From DATMQA01 sp035566895 (GTDB lineage: Bacteria > Verrucomicrobiota > Verrucomicrobiia > Limisphaerales > UBA8199): a stretch of DNA of 64,000 nucleotides. The stretch spans positions 1 through 64,000 of the forward strand of contig DATMQA010000208.1 of the NCBI GenBank assembly GCA_035566895.1, in the 5' to 3' direction. Below are positions 7,463-16,561 of the stretch, piece after piece. Numbering within the stretch: the stretch's first letter is position 1; each line of letters begins with the position of its first letter. The position numbers and the translations under genes were made by a program. Under the pieces are notes generated by a model. That model saw only the letters and a program-made list of their open reading frames with translations. It was not told the origin of the DNA and did no database searches.

Positions 7463-7827
7463 TCATGGCAAAACAATTCGCGAGGCCGCGGGCTTTCACA
7501 GCACCGCGGCATTGAACCGGGCAGAACCGCCGGTTAGGATGGCTGAAAAACAGTTGTCTCCTGTCGCCTCCGGCGGCCATGAATAAGGTAGATGTGATGA
7601 TCGATGGCGCGTCCCCCAGCGTGAATTATGATGTGATGTTTCTGGTCCTCGACCATCCACTGGACTGGAAGGATTATGTCAATTGAAACGTGATGCGTGA
7701 AGCGTGAAACGTGATTGGGTGAGCTGAGGGAGCGCCGGACTCGGGTGACCGGCTGCCAGATTCACGTTTCACCTTTTACGCATCACTCCTCGACTCCGCG
7801 CTCCCTCCCTGTCACCCTCCCACCACT
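7463..7827. other. 365-bp divergent intergenic region between GH5 and sugar-porter genes
   Basis: No convincing gene. A 35-codon frame at 7579-7686 starts with ATG but lacks a ribosome binding site and any recognisable similarity. The right half is taken up by two inverted heptamer arrays. Any promoters for the two divergent genes must lie here, but no clear sigma70 boxes were found. Confidence 0.6.
7683..7786. repeat. Inverted pair of 7-nt arrays (GTGATGC/GTGAAAC type)
   Basis: The left array (7683-7724) reads TTGAAAC, GTGATGC, GTGAAGC, GTGAAAC, GTGATTG, GGTGAGC. The right array (7759-7786) on the other strand reads GTGATGC, GTAAAAG, GTGAAAC, GTGAATC. The two arms can pair in register around a 34-nt loop. 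The GAGGGAGCGCC-type stretch after the left array also has an inverted partner, at about 7791-7806. The unit family recurs at 34125-34142 and inside priA. Confidence 0.9.
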
Positions 7828-9228
7828 ATGGAAACGCAGACGCTCCCGCCTGTCAAAGGCGCGGCCCAGGGCTCGTTCCAATTCGTCCTGTTTGCCACTG
7901 CTGTTGCCGCCCTTGGCGGGTTTCTCTTCGGCTACGACACCGCCGTCATCAATGGCGCCAATACCTACCTCCAAACGCATTTCGCGTTGGACCCCGAAAA
8001 GGACTCGATGTGGATTGGCCTGGCCACCGCTTCCGCCATCCTGGGCTGCATCCCCGGCGCGATGGCCGCCGGGTTTATCAGCGACAAATTCGGCCGGCGC
8101 CGCGTGCTCTTTTTTTGCGCCTTGCTCTACGCGCTCTCCGGCATCCTGTCTGCGATCCCACAGACCTTCGCCCAGTTCATCGCCGCTCGTATCCTCAGCG
8201 GGATTGCCATCGGAGTGTCTTCCATGATCTGCCCGGTCTATATCGCCGAGTTGGCCCCGCCGGAGTGGCGCGGGCGGCTCGGCTCGCTGTTCCAGCTTGG
8301 CATTGTCACCGGCATCTTCCTCACCCTCTTCATCAACGGCTGGATTCAACGGCCCGATGACCTCGCCTGGAACGCCGCGTACGGCTGGCGTTGGATGCTG
8401 GCTGCCGAGGCGGTGCCGGCGTCCATCTTCCTATTGCTGCTTTTCCCGGTGCCGGAAAGTCCCCGGTGGCTGATCGCGGCCGGGCGGGAAGCAGAGGCGC
8501 GGCGGACGCTCCAACGGATCGGCGGCGATAGCCACGCCGAGACCGAAATCGCCGCCGTCAAAGCGGTGCTGCAACAGGAGGAAGGCTCCTTAAGCGAATT
8601 GTTCTCCCCCAGCTACCGTCTGCCCTTGCTCATCGCTTTCGTGCTGATGGTCGGTTCGCAATTCAGCGGCATCAACGCCATCATGTATTACTCGACTGAG
8701 ATCTTCAAAAACGCCACCGGCGACGCCAAAGCGGCTTTCACTTCTTCCGTTTGGATTGGCCTCGTCAATCTGGTCTCGACCTTTATCGCGATTCTCTTCG
8801 TCGATAGGGCCGGCCGCAAACCCCTCCTGCTGCTGGGCAATGCAGTGCAGGTTGTCGCGTTGGTCAGTGTCGGCTGGATCTATTCGCGCGACCCGCATTC
8901 GGGGGCCTTGCTCAGGTTTGTCATCCTTTACATCGCCGCGTTCGCGATGGCGATGGGTCCATTGCCGTGGATCGTTTGCTCCGAGATTTTTCCGGCGAAG
9001 TTACGTGGGCGCGCGATGTCAGTCTCGACTTTCTGCATCTGGAGCGGTTGCCTGATTGTCGCCCAGACTTTTCCTTATCTGCTGAACCACATCGGTCCGT
9101 CCAGGACATTTTGGATTTACGCCACCTGTTCCGCCGCAACTTTTCTGCTGGTCCTGCTCTGCCTGCCCGAGACCAAGGGCCGCACCCTGGAAGAAATCGA
9201 AACCTCATGGCGCGCCAAACACCGATGA
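7828..9228 (+). CDS. Sugar porter (MFS, XylE/GLUT-like proton symporter or facilitator)
   Basis: A 466-residue, 12-segment MFS protein with nearly every sugar-porter signature. GFLFGYDTAVI lies near 31-41, DKFGRRR at 86-92, PESPRWL at 209-215, QFSGINAIMYYS near 278-289, DRAGRKPLLLL in the second half, and PETKGRTLEEIE close to the C-terminus. QLS/QFSG-INAI and the Tyr pair are the hexose or pentose contact region of XylE-type carriers. It acts in the inner membrane. It precedes the GH35 gene on the same strand and diverges from the GH5 gene, so it probably imports sugars released by these hydrolases (inference). Confidence 0.92.
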   Translation: METQTLPPVKGAAQGSFQFVLFATAVAALGGFLFGYDTAVINGANTYLQTHFALDPEKDSMWIGLATASAILGCIPGAMAAGFISDKFGRRRVLFFCALLYALSGILSAIPQTFAQFIAARILSGIAIGVSSMICPVYIAELAPPEWRGRLGSLFQLGIVTGIFLTLFINGWIQRPDDLAWNAAYGWRWMLAAEAVPASIFLLLLFPVPESPRWLIAAGREAEARRTLQRIGGDSHAETEIAAVKAVLQQEEGSLSELFSPSYRLPLLIAFVLMVGSQFSGINAIMYYSTEIFKNATGDAKAAFTSSVWIGLVNLVSTFIAILFVDRAGRKPLLLLGNAVQVVALVSVGWIYSRDPHSGALLRFVILYIAAFAMAMGPLPWIVCSEIFPAKLRGRAMSVSTFCIWSGCLIVAQTFPYLLNHIGPSRTFWIYATCSAATFLLVLLCLPETKGRTLEEIETSWRAKHR

Positions 9229-9241
9229 ACGTGCTGGACCG

Positions 9242-9346
9242 ATGAAGGAAGACAAGATTCCCAATGCGGATGTAGAACGCGCGATTAAACGCAAGAAACT
9301 GCTCGAATCAAACCCGCGTGCCCACACCTATGAGAGCGAAAACTGA
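9242..9346 (+). CDS. Possible 34-residue hydrophilic small protein
   Basis: An ATG 13 nt after the sugar-porter stop opens a 34-codon frame ending in TGA. The protein starts MKEDKIPNADVERAIKRKK and is highly charged, with a helical-looking basic middle. No family is recognised. The tight spacing and plausible composition argue for a real small gene, while the lack of a clear Shine-Dalgarno sequence argues against. Confidence 0.35.
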   Translation: MKEDKIPNADVERAIKRKKLLESNPRAHTYESEN

Positions 9347-9493
9347 AACCAAAAAGACAACCGATGCGGTGGCGATTCTGGATCGTAATCCGTTTCCTGC
9401 CTCCAGGGAAGACTGCACGTGGCCGACGGTCCAACACGGCGATTCTGGAGCCGGTGGGCTAACAACCGGCTTGACTCTGAGCACTCTGACACC

Positions 9494-11815
9494 ATGAAGC
9501 ACGTTTTGGCCGGCTCACTCTGCTTTGCGATTCTTCGCGCGGCTCTGCTGGCCGCCGAACCATCGCGCCATACCTTCGCCGTTGGCGAAAACGATTTCCT
9601 GCTCGACGGCAAGCCATTCCAAATCCGGTGCGGCGAGATTCACGCCCCGCGCGTTCCGCGCGAGTACTGGCAGCACCGGCTGCGCCTGGCCAAAGCGATG
9701 GGGTTAAACACCGTCTGCGCCTACCTCTTCTGGAACCTGCACGAGCCGAGCCCGGGCCAGTTTGACTGGACCGGCCAGGCCGACGCGGCCGAGTTCTGCC
9801 GCATCGCCCGGCAGGAAGGTCTCTGGGTCCTCCTTCGGCCCGGCCCCTATTCGTGCGCCGAATGGGAAATGGGCGGGCTGCCCTGGTGGCTGCTCAAGCA
9901 GGAGGACATCCGACTCCGCACGCGCGACCCACATTATCTCGACGCCGCGCGCCGCTACCTCAAAGAAGTCGGGCGCGTGCTCGGTCTGCAACAGGTCACG
10001 CACGGCGGCCCCATCCTCATGGTGCAGGTCGAGAACGAATACGGCTTCTTCGGCCAGGACACCAATTACATGGGTGAGCTGCGCCAGGCTCTGCGCGACG
10101 CCGGGTTCGACGTGCCGCTCTTTGCCTGCAACCCGCCGGCCCATCTCAAGGACGGCTATCGTTCCGACCTTTTTCCCGTCGTCAATTTCGGTTCCGACCC
10201 CGCCGGCGGTTTCAAGGCTTTGCGCGAGATTCTTCCCAAGGGCCCGCTGGTGTGCGGCGAGTTTTATCCCGGCTGGTTTGATACCTGGGGCGCGCCGCAT
10301 CACACCGGCAACACCGAACGCTATCTCGCCGACCTCGAATACATGCTCGACGCTGGGGCTTCCTTCAGCATCTACATGGTCCATGGCGGCACCACTTTCG
10401 GCCTCTGGTCCGGCGCGGACCGCCCCTTCAAGCCGGACACCTCCAGCTACGATTACGATGCCCCCATCAGCGAAGCCGGCTGGCCGACCGACAAGTTTTT
10501 CAAAACGCGCGACCTTTTTGCGAAGCACTTGCGGCCCGGCGAAACCATTCCGGAGCCGCCGGCCAAAAATCCCGTCATTCGATTTGCGCCGGTTGAGGTC
10601 GCCGAATGCGCGCCGGTGTTCGATAATCTGCCCTCGCCCATCGCCGACAAACAACCGCGCACGATGGAACAATATGACCAGGGCCATGGCTGCATTCTGT
10701 ATCGAACAAGGCTCCCGGCCGGTCCGGCCGCAACTCTGGAGGCCGCTGCGGTCAACGACTTTGGCCTGGTGTTCCTCGACGGGCAGCGCACCGGGTTCAT
10801 GGACCGGCGGAGCCGCAATTTCAAAGTGCCTCTGCCCGAGCGCAAGCAGCCGGTCACGCTCGATATTCTGGTCGAGGCAGTGGGCCGCATCAACTTTGGT
10901 CTTGAAGTCCATGACCGCAAAGGGTTGCACGGCCCGGTCCGCCTAATGACAAAACAAGGCCAGACATCCGAGCTGGCCGATTGGCAAATCTATCGTCTGC
11001 CACTCGACGGGGACATGCTTGCCGGATTGCACTACCGTCGCGCGAAGGCGAGCGGGCCGGCGTTCTGGCGCGCGAGGGTGGACATCAATCACCCCGGCGA
11101 CACGTTTCTCGACCTGCGTTCCTGGGGTAAAGGTGTCACGTGGGTCAACGGGCATTGCCTCGGCCGGTTTTGGAATATCGGGCCTACCCAGACGATGTAT
11201 GTGCCGGGTTGCTGGCTTAAGCGGGGCCGCAATGAGTTTGTGGTCCTGGACCTGCTCGGTCCGGAGAAGCCGGCCATCGCCGGACTTGAGCAACCCGTCC
11301 TGAATCAACTCCGGCCGGAACTCGATTTCGCTCGCGCCCGGCGGCCCCTGGTGCGCCTGACGCTCGACGCGCCGGTTCACACCGGTCAGTTCCGTCCCGG
11401 CGCCGAAATGCAGCAGATCAAATTCGCCGCCCCGGCAAAAGGCCGTTACTTCTGCCTGGAGAGCCTCTCGGCCCAGGACGGCAAGCCCTATGCGGCCGTT
11501 GCCGAACTGGACTTGCTGGACGAATCAGGTGCGCCGCTCAGCCATGAAGGCTGGACGATTGCCTTTGTCGATAGCGAAGAACGTGAGCGCGAAGACGGCT
11601 CAGCGGAAAACGCCATTGACGGCCAGGTCGCCAACTTCTGGCATACCGAGTGGGGGGCGGTAACGCCCGGCCATCCGCACCGCCTCGTGCTCGACCTCGG
11701 CCAAAGCCGCACCCTCTCCGGTTTTCGGTACGTGCCGCGCCAGGGCGCCGCCACCCTGGACGGAAGGATCAGAGATTACCGCGTTTATGTTGGTGATGCG
11801 CTGATTAGCAAGTGA
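9494..11815 (+). CDS. Secreted GH35 beta-galactosidase with C-terminal F5/8-type C domain
   Basis: A 773-residue protein. The start MKHVLAGSLCFAILRAALLA is a signal peptide, which makes ATG 9494 a better start than the earlier in-frame ATG at 9419. The GH35 barrel shows GEIHAPRVPREYW near 46-58, WNLHEPSPGQFDW, acid/base Glu181 in QVENEYG and nucleophile Glu255 in CGEFYPGWFDTWG. Beta-sandwich domains follow. The last about 100 residues resemble a discoidin (F5/8 C) carbohydrate-binding domain (AIDGQVANFWHTEW, LDLGQSRTLSGFRYVPR). It should remove terminal beta-linked galactose from polysaccharides or glycans in the periplasm. It lies downstream of the sugar porter. Confidence 0.92.
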   Translation: MKHVLAGSLCFAILRAALLAAEPSRHTFAVGENDFLLDGKPFQIRCGEIHAPRVPREYWQHRLRLAKAMGLNTVCAYLFWNLHEPSPGQFDWTGQADAAEFCRIARQEGLWVLLRPGPYSCAEWEMGGLPWWLLKQEDIRLRTRDPHYLDAARRYLKEVGRVLGLQQVTHGGPILMVQVENEYGFFGQDTNYMGELRQALRDAGFDVPLFACNPPAHLKDGYRSDLFPVVNFGSDPAGGFKALREILPKGPLVCGEFYPGWFDTWGAPHHTGNTERYLADLEYMLDAGASFSIYMVHGGTTFGLWSGADRPFKPDTSSYDYDAPISEAGWPTDKFFKTRDLFAKHLRPGETIPEPPAKNPVIRFAPVEVAECAPVFDNLPSPIADKQPRTMEQYDQGHGCILYRTRLPAGPAATLEAAAVNDFGLVFLDGQRTGFMDRRSRNFKVPLPERKQPVTLDILVEAVGRINFGLEVHDRKGLHGPVRLMTKQGQTSELADWQIYRLPLDGDMLAGLHYRRAKASGPAFWRARVDINHPGDTFLDLRSWGKGVTWVNGHCLGRFWNIGPTQTMYVPGCWLKRGRNEFVVLDLLGPEKPAIAGLEQPVLNQLRPELDFARARRPLVRLTLDAPVHTGQFRPGAEMQQIKFAAPAKGRYFCLESLSAQDGKPYAAVAELDLLDESGAPLSHEGWTIAFVDSEEREREDGSAENAIDGQVANFWHTEWGAVTPGHPHRLVLDLGQSRTLSGFRYVPRQGAATLDGRIRDYRVYVGDALISK

Positions 11816-12356
11816 GCACACAGTTCCACGGTCCACAGTCCAATAGGCCAACCTACCAGCGCCTACCAGCACCTGCCGTACGGCTCCCTCCTCCGGCCGG
11901 ACGGGGCGCCGGAAGTTCTTTTCTCGCGGCGAGGGGGTAATTGGAGGCGTGACACGTGACAATAGTACCGATCGCGCCAGATTTCCCACTAATTTCTATC
12001 GTCTCCCAAATTTTCCCAGGATTTCCCCAGTTTTCGCGCCGTTTGTCACTTTTTCCCGCTAATTCCCGTTAATTCCCGTTGTACGCGAATTGCATGTTGG
12101 AACCATGAAAGCCTCGAGAGCCACCCTAGCTAGCGCGCGACCATTGGCAGCGAAAATTGTTTGCCTTTTCCCGGGAACAACCAGGAGTCCTCATGCATCA
12201 CATTACTGCGACCTTTCTGGCTAGGGAAGCATCGCGACGATCGCGGGCCCTTCTGAACTCGCCGGCCTCAGGCGAGTTGGGAGAACCCGAGTCGGAGGCC
12301 GGAGGTGTTACGCATCCGATGTTCGGATTAATCCAGGACAAAACAGAATACGCAAA
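11816..12356. other. 541-bp intergenic stretch with short-period repeats, no convincing gene
   Basis: Holds three AGTCCAC-type heptamers (11823-11843), two decamers of CTACCAGCGC type (11853-11872), three decamers of TTCCCGTTAA type (12053-12081) and a stem-loop at 12262-12302. An ATG at 12104 opens a short frame with no similarity or ribosome binding site. No tRNA or rRNA is present. Confidence 0.6.
12262..12302. other. Stem-loop upstream of the secreted dehydrogenase gene
   Basis: CCGGCCTC (12262-12269) pairs perfectly with GAGGCCGG (12295-12302). A further imperfect inner stem is closed by an AGAA loop. It lies 55 nt before the ATG of the next gene. No T-tract follows, so it is not a classical terminator. 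It could be a leader structure. Confidence 0.5.
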
Positions 12357-14945
12357 ATGAAATTGTGCATCAATTACACGCTTATGGGTCTTTGCCTTGC
12401 CGCGTTGTCCGGGCCGCTGAGCGGCCGCGCCGCCACCATCTGGAACGGCCCGCTGATCAGCTTCACCCAGGCATCGCCATACCCAGGTGCAGGCGATCGG
12501 GATCAACTTACGCCACATGTTGCGCTGACTCGCGCAACCCCGGTCGGCGGAGGCACGGGCGGCATGTTTAACGCCGTCACTGAAACCGCGTTTACAAAGT
12601 TCGTCAGCCCCGCCGACACCGAATGGGCGGTGGGCTCGCTTGCCAACTACTCCACCCTCACTTATAGCGATTGGACAACCGCCGGCGGTGGCAATCCGGT
12701 GCACAACTATCCCGGTGAGCAATTAGTTGTACATCTCAAGTCGGATGACATTTACCTATCCCTTGTATTTACCTCTTTGCCCGCAGGGCCCGGTTTTTCT
12801 TACAACCGTTCAACCCCGACGCCGGCCGATGTGCCGCCTGCCGTCGCCATCACCTCACCGACCAACGGCGCCTCTTTCACCGCGCCAGCCATTGTTCCCA
12901 TCACCGCCACCGCGAACGACTCCGACGGCAGCGTCACCAATGTGACCTTCTTCGACGGCGCCACGTTCCTCGGCGGGACCAACAACACCCCCTACACCGT
13001 TACCGCTACCTTCGCCGCCGGCACCCACTCCCTCACCGCGGTGGCCACCGATAACGGCGGTCTCTCCACCACGTCCGCGGTAGTCACTGTCTCGGTCAGT
13101 GTCGCCAACTCGCCCCCCAGCGTCACCATCACCAACCCGCCTGACAACTCCGTCTTCGGCAACACCGACTCCGTGACCTTCCGGGCCGACGCCAGCGATT
13201 CCGATGGCACCGTGACCAACGTCCAGTACTTCGACGGGACCGTGTCGCTGGGCAACCGTACCACCAGCCCGTACACCGTCACCACCGGCCCGTTCACGTT
13301 CGCACTGGGCTTGCATACACTGACTGCGATCGCCACGGACAACCTCGGTGCCACGGGGACCTCCGCACCCATCCACCTGACCATCGCCAGGTACACGCCC
13401 GCGATTACGAACGGGAACATTTCCCTTCTCCTGCTGCCCGTCGCCACCAACATGGCCGCGCCTGACTACGGCATCAGCCCGCCGGGCGACACTCACCGCC
13501 TGTTCGTCGTGGAGCAGAACGGCTTGCTGCGAATCATCCAGGACGGGACCTTGTTGCCCACGCCGGCCCTCGACATTCAGAGCCGCGTGCAACCGCCGCT
13601 GGTGGCCAGCAACCCCAACGACGAGCGCGGCTTCCTCGGACTGGCCTTTCATCCCGGTTTCACCAACCCGGCCAGCCCCGGCTATCAAACGCTCTACACC
13701 TACAACAGCGAGATGATACCGACCAACACCACCCCCACCTACGTGGTGCCGAACGGGGCCACCAACAACTACAAGAACGTCGTCAACGAGTGGAAGGTCT
13801 CGTCCACCAACGCCAATATCGTTGATCCGACAACGCGCCGGGAGGTCATCTCCTTCGGCAAGAACGCTGGCAATCATAACGGCGGCACGATCACCTTCGG
13901 ACCAGACGGCTACGTCTATCTCGCTTTGGGTGATGGCGGCAACGCCAACGATGTCGGAGCCAGCCACATCGTGCCGGGCGGCAACGCCCAGAACCTTAGT
14001 ACCCCGCTTGGCAAAATGTTGCGCTTTGACCCGCTCATTCCCGCCCTGAACCCCACGAGCCCCGATCCGATCAGCGCCAACGGACAATACCGCATCCCGA
14101 CCAACAACCCGTTTCAGAGTCCCGGCCAGGTGCCCGAGATTTATTGCTACGGCCTGCGCAACCCCTATCGCTTTGCCTTCGACCCCGTTACGGGCGATTT
14201 GATCGAAGCCGACGTCGGCCAGAACAACATCGAGGAGATCAACCGCATCGTCCGCGCCGGCAACTTCGGCTGGGCGGTCAAAGAAGGGGACTTCCTTTTC
14301 AACATGACCAACGGGCCCGCCGGGCCCGCCGGCACCATCGGTGCGCCGCCGGGATATTTCAGCTCGGGGTCGCCTGCCGGACTAATCGACCCGATTACCG
14401 GCCCCAAAGGAATCCTGGAATACGACCACAATAACGGCATTTCCATCACTGGCGGTTTTGTTTATCGCGGCGCCGGGATGCCAGAGTTGTATGGGAAGTA
14501 TATCTTTGGCGACCTGGCCCTGGTAGCAAGCCCCGTGCGGATTAATGGCCGCCTGTTCTACGCCGATCTTCAAACCGGCGAAATGCACGTCTTCACCCTG
14601 CCGCAGTTCGGCTCGGAGATTCTGCCCGCCGGCCAGACGGTGCATGGTTTCGGTCAGGACGCCAACGGCGAGCTCTACGCGATGGCGACCGACACCCCGC
14701 CCAATGGGAATGGCGGGGTGGTTTACAAGCTCCTCTCTGTACGCCTGGCGGCCCAGGTCGTGAGCAACCAACTGTACATTTCCTGGCCGATTGCGGGTGG
14801 GCGGCTGCAAACGCAGACCAATGCGCCGGGTGTTGGTCTCGGCACGAACTGGGTCACCCTGCCGGGTTCGACGATGACGAATCATGTCGTCGTTCCAATT
14901 GACCCGGCCAACGGCAGCGTGTTCTACCGGTTAGCCATGCCGTGA
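12357..14945 (+). CDS. Secreted glucose/sorbosone dehydrogenase-like protein with Ig-like repeats
   Basis: An 862-residue protein with an N-terminal signal peptide (MKLCINYTLMGLCLAALSG). After about 150 unassigned residues come two Ig/cadherin-like repeats of about 90 residues. They share phrases: AVAITSPTNGASFTAPA with VTITNPPDNSVFGNTD, and DSDGSVTNVTFFDG with DSDGTVTNVQYFDG. From about 350 a six-bladed propeller of the PQQ-type glucose/sorbosone dehydrogenase family follows (RLFVVEQNGLLRII, ERGFLGLAFHPGF, NPYRFAFDPVTGDL, EEINRIVRAGNFGW). The C-terminal 60 residues end in NGSVFYRLAMP, a tail seen on many verrucomicrobial exported proteins. PQQ binding and substrate are inferred from the family only. 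Confidence 0.82.
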   Translation: MKLCINYTLMGLCLAALSGPLSGRAATIWNGPLISFTQASPYPGAGDRDQLTPHVALTRATPVGGGTGGMFNAVTETAFTKFVSPADTEWAVGSLANYSTLTYSDWTTAGGGNPVHNYPGEQLVVHLKSDDIYLSLVFTSLPAGPGFSYNRSTPTPADVPPAVAITSPTNGASFTAPAIVPITATANDSDGSVTNVTFFDGATFLGGTNNTPYTVTATFAAGTHSLTAVATDNGGLSTTSAVVTVSVSVANSPPSVTITNPPDNSVFGNTDSVTFRADASDSDGTVTNVQYFDGTVSLGNRTTSPYTVTTGPFTFALGLHTLTAIATDNLGATGTSAPIHLTIARYTPAITNGNISLLLLPVATNMAAPDYGISPPGDTHRLFVVEQNGLLRIIQDGTLLPTPALDIQSRVQPPLVASNPNDERGFLGLAFHPGFTNPASPGYQTLYTYNSEMIPTNTTPTYVVPNGATNNYKNVVNEWKVSSTNANIVDPTTRREVISFGKNAGNHNGGTITFGPDGYVYLALGDGGNANDVGASHIVPGGNAQNLSTPLGKMLRFDPLIPALNPTSPDPISANGQYRIPTNNPFQSPGQVPEIYCYGLRNPYRFAFDPVTGDLIEADVGQNNIEEINRIVRAGNFGWAVKEGDFLFNMTNGPAGPAGTIGAPPGYFSSGSPAGLIDPITGPKGILEYDHNNGISITGGFVYRGAGMPELYGKYIFGDLALVASPVRINGRLFYADLQTGEMHVFTLPQFGSEILPAGQTVHGFGQDANGELYAMATDTPPNGNGGVVYKLLSVRLAAQVVSNQLYISWPIAGGRLQTQTNAPGVGLGTNWVTLPGSTMTNHVVVPIDPANGSVFYRLAMP

Positions 14946-14979
14946 TTGTAGCGCGATTTCACCATCGCCTGTTTCCAGT

Positions 14980-16428
14980 TCAACGCGCTTCCAAGTCAAT
15001 CGCCGGCCGGGGTAGCTCACGGTGAATCTGCTCAAGCTGATAGCCGAAGCCCGGTCCGCGGATGGTCGATAGATCGACGCTGCCTTGCCTGCGCTGGTAA
15101 AGGCCCGGATGGACCTTCTCTTCCGGCGCAGAAGCTGCCGGGTAAAATTGCATCGCATTGGTTTCGACGCCCATGATGGTGCCGACATGCGCCGCCAGCA
15201 AAACGTGGGGTATTTGCGCCAGCATGGGGTTGGTCAGGTCCTGCACCATCAGGTTCAAGCCGTGTGCCTTGGCCCAGCAGGCGCTGAGAATGGCGCCCGT
15301 CTGGGTCTTGCAAGTCTTCAGCGCCACTCCCGTCCAACCCAGTTCACGCCCCAGGCGAACCATTCGCCAATCATGCGCGCTCTCGTCCAGGAACAGCGGC
15401 TTGCGGGCAGAGACGCTATGGACCTCGATGCGGTTGGCCTCCAAATCGTAGGAAAAAGGCTGTTCCACATATAAAATCCGGTCGTAGATGCGCGGTTGCT
15501 CCGCCCGCAGCCGGTCGAGGATTTCGTTCACATACACCGGCTCCCGAACGGTGCAATTGAAATCCGCGCTCAGCCATTCGACTTTTTGTTCCGAGGCAAT
15601 TTGGCCTACCCTCACCAGCCGATCGTAATCCCAGGCGTCGTCGTTGCCGCGCAATTTGACTTTCAAACATTTCAGGCCGTCCCGCTCGATCCAATCGGTC
15701 AGCACGACGGGATGGCCGTCATTCGGTTCGGTTCCGGTCAATTCGCCGTGGTCGAGCAAGTCTAGTCCTCCGACCAAATGCCAGGCGCGTAATGATTGGG
15801 CGGGCTCGGCGCTCAGGTAATCGGCCGGGTAGCGTCCGCGGAATGACACTGAGGCATCGCCGGCCGGTTCGAGGAATCGGCCCAGGTCCTGGCTCAAGAA
15901 CTCAGGCCCGTAGGTTTGATAAATCGGCCGCCCGGCCAACCGCCCGTAGGCGTCGTGCAGGGCGATATCAAATGCCGAATTGCACACCAACGCGGCCAGC
16001 CAGGGCAAGGGCGGCGGCACGGACGCTTCCGAGCGCGTGCTCGAAGTCGCGGCCGGGAGTGGAGCGCCGCTATACCTCTCGTGTCCCGGGAGCCCGGGCA
16101 AAATGTGTTCTTGAAAATGGTGACCGAGCTCGAGTGGATGGCCCGCCTGCTCGAACCCAAGCCAGGCACCGGCCAGCCGTTCGCAGAAGCTTTTCAACGC
16201 GGAGTGCCGGGGTTCGTAAGGCAAGGGACTGGGCCACACCCATTGGACGCTCAGAGGCGTTTCGCCCCAGCCCTCGGCTTGGTTGCCCTGGGCGTCGGCG
16301 ACCCGCAGAGCGACCCGCGCGCACGTGACTGACGTGAGCGTTTCCGAACCGAACTTGAGCGGCACGCGAGTGCGTATGGGAATGAAATAGAGCCGGACGC
16401 CGGTGATGCGATGGAGGCGAGGAGGCAT
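14980..16428 (-). CDS. Enolase-superfamily (mandelate racemase/muconate lactonizing-like) enzyme
   Basis: A 482-residue protein. The N-terminal capping domain starts LYFIPIRTRVPLKFGSE. The barrel carries the superfamily residues in order: LKVKLRG (catalytic Lys region), then three metal-ligand contexts (SADFN, YVEQP and LDES), followed by ALKTCKTQTG (second Lys region). These metal ligands bind the Mg2+ that stabilises the enediolate after alpha-proton abstraction. It is longer than the usual 350-400 residues because of an insertion between the capping domain and barrel. The substrate is probably a sugar acid or related carboxylate (inference). It shares strand and neighbourhood with an MFS carrier and oxidoreductases, fitting a catabolic unit. 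Confidence 0.8.
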   Translation of the reverse strand: MPPRLHRITGVRLYFIPIRTRVPLKFGSETLTSVTCARVALRVADAQGNQAEGWGETPLSVQWVWPSPLPYEPRHSALKSFCERLAGAWLGFEQAGHPLELGHHFQEHILPGLPGHERYSGAPLPAATSSTRSEASVPPPLPWLAALVCNSAFDIALHDAYGRLAGRPIYQTYGPEFLSQDLGRFLEPAGDASVSFRGRYPADYLSAEPAQSLRAWHLVGGLDLLDHGELTGTEPNDGHPVVLTDWIERDGLKCLKVKLRGNDDAWDYDRLVRVGQIASEQKVEWLSADFNCTVREPVYVNEILDRLRAEQPRIYDRILYVEQPFSYDLEANRIEVHSVSARKPLFLDESAHDWRMVRLGRELGWTGVALKTCKTQTGAILSACWAKAHGLNLMVQDLTNPMLAQIPHVLLAAHVGTIMGVETNAMQFYPAASAPEEKVHPGLYQRRQGSVDLSTIRGPGFGYQLEQIHRELPRPAIDLEAR

Positions 16429-16438
16429 GCGTGTGAGG

Positions 16439-16560
16439 GTTACATCGGTTGAATCGTTACATTGGTTACATGGTTACATAGGTACGAGGAGAAGCACCAT
16501 GACTTGGAATCAGTTCTGCCGGAGCTACGTAACCATGTAACGATGCAACCATTTAACCAA
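16439..16560. repeat. Inverted pair of 8/9-nt arrays (GTTACATG type)
   Basis: The left array (16439-16486) has five to six units including GTTACATCG, GTTGAATC, GTTACATTG, GTTACATG and GTTACATAG. The right array (16527-16560) on the other strand has GTTAAATG, GTTGCATC, GTTACATG and GTTACGT. Together they fill almost the whole 133-nt gap between the MFS stop codon and the enolase-like start. The same unit family recurs at 34049-34113. Confidence 0.9.
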
Positions 16561-16561
16561 C

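Noticed and set aside
7579..7686. 35-codon frame starting MNKVDVMIDG in the GH5-porter gap
   Set aside because: No ribosome binding site, no homology pattern recognised, and it ends at the edge of the repeat array. Possible but not supported.
12855..14087. Minus-strand frame of about 400 codons opposite the sugar dehydrogenase-like gene
   Set aside because: Composition is very rich in Gly, Val and Arg with no family motif, as expected for an antisense frame of a Thr/Asn/Pro-rich gene.
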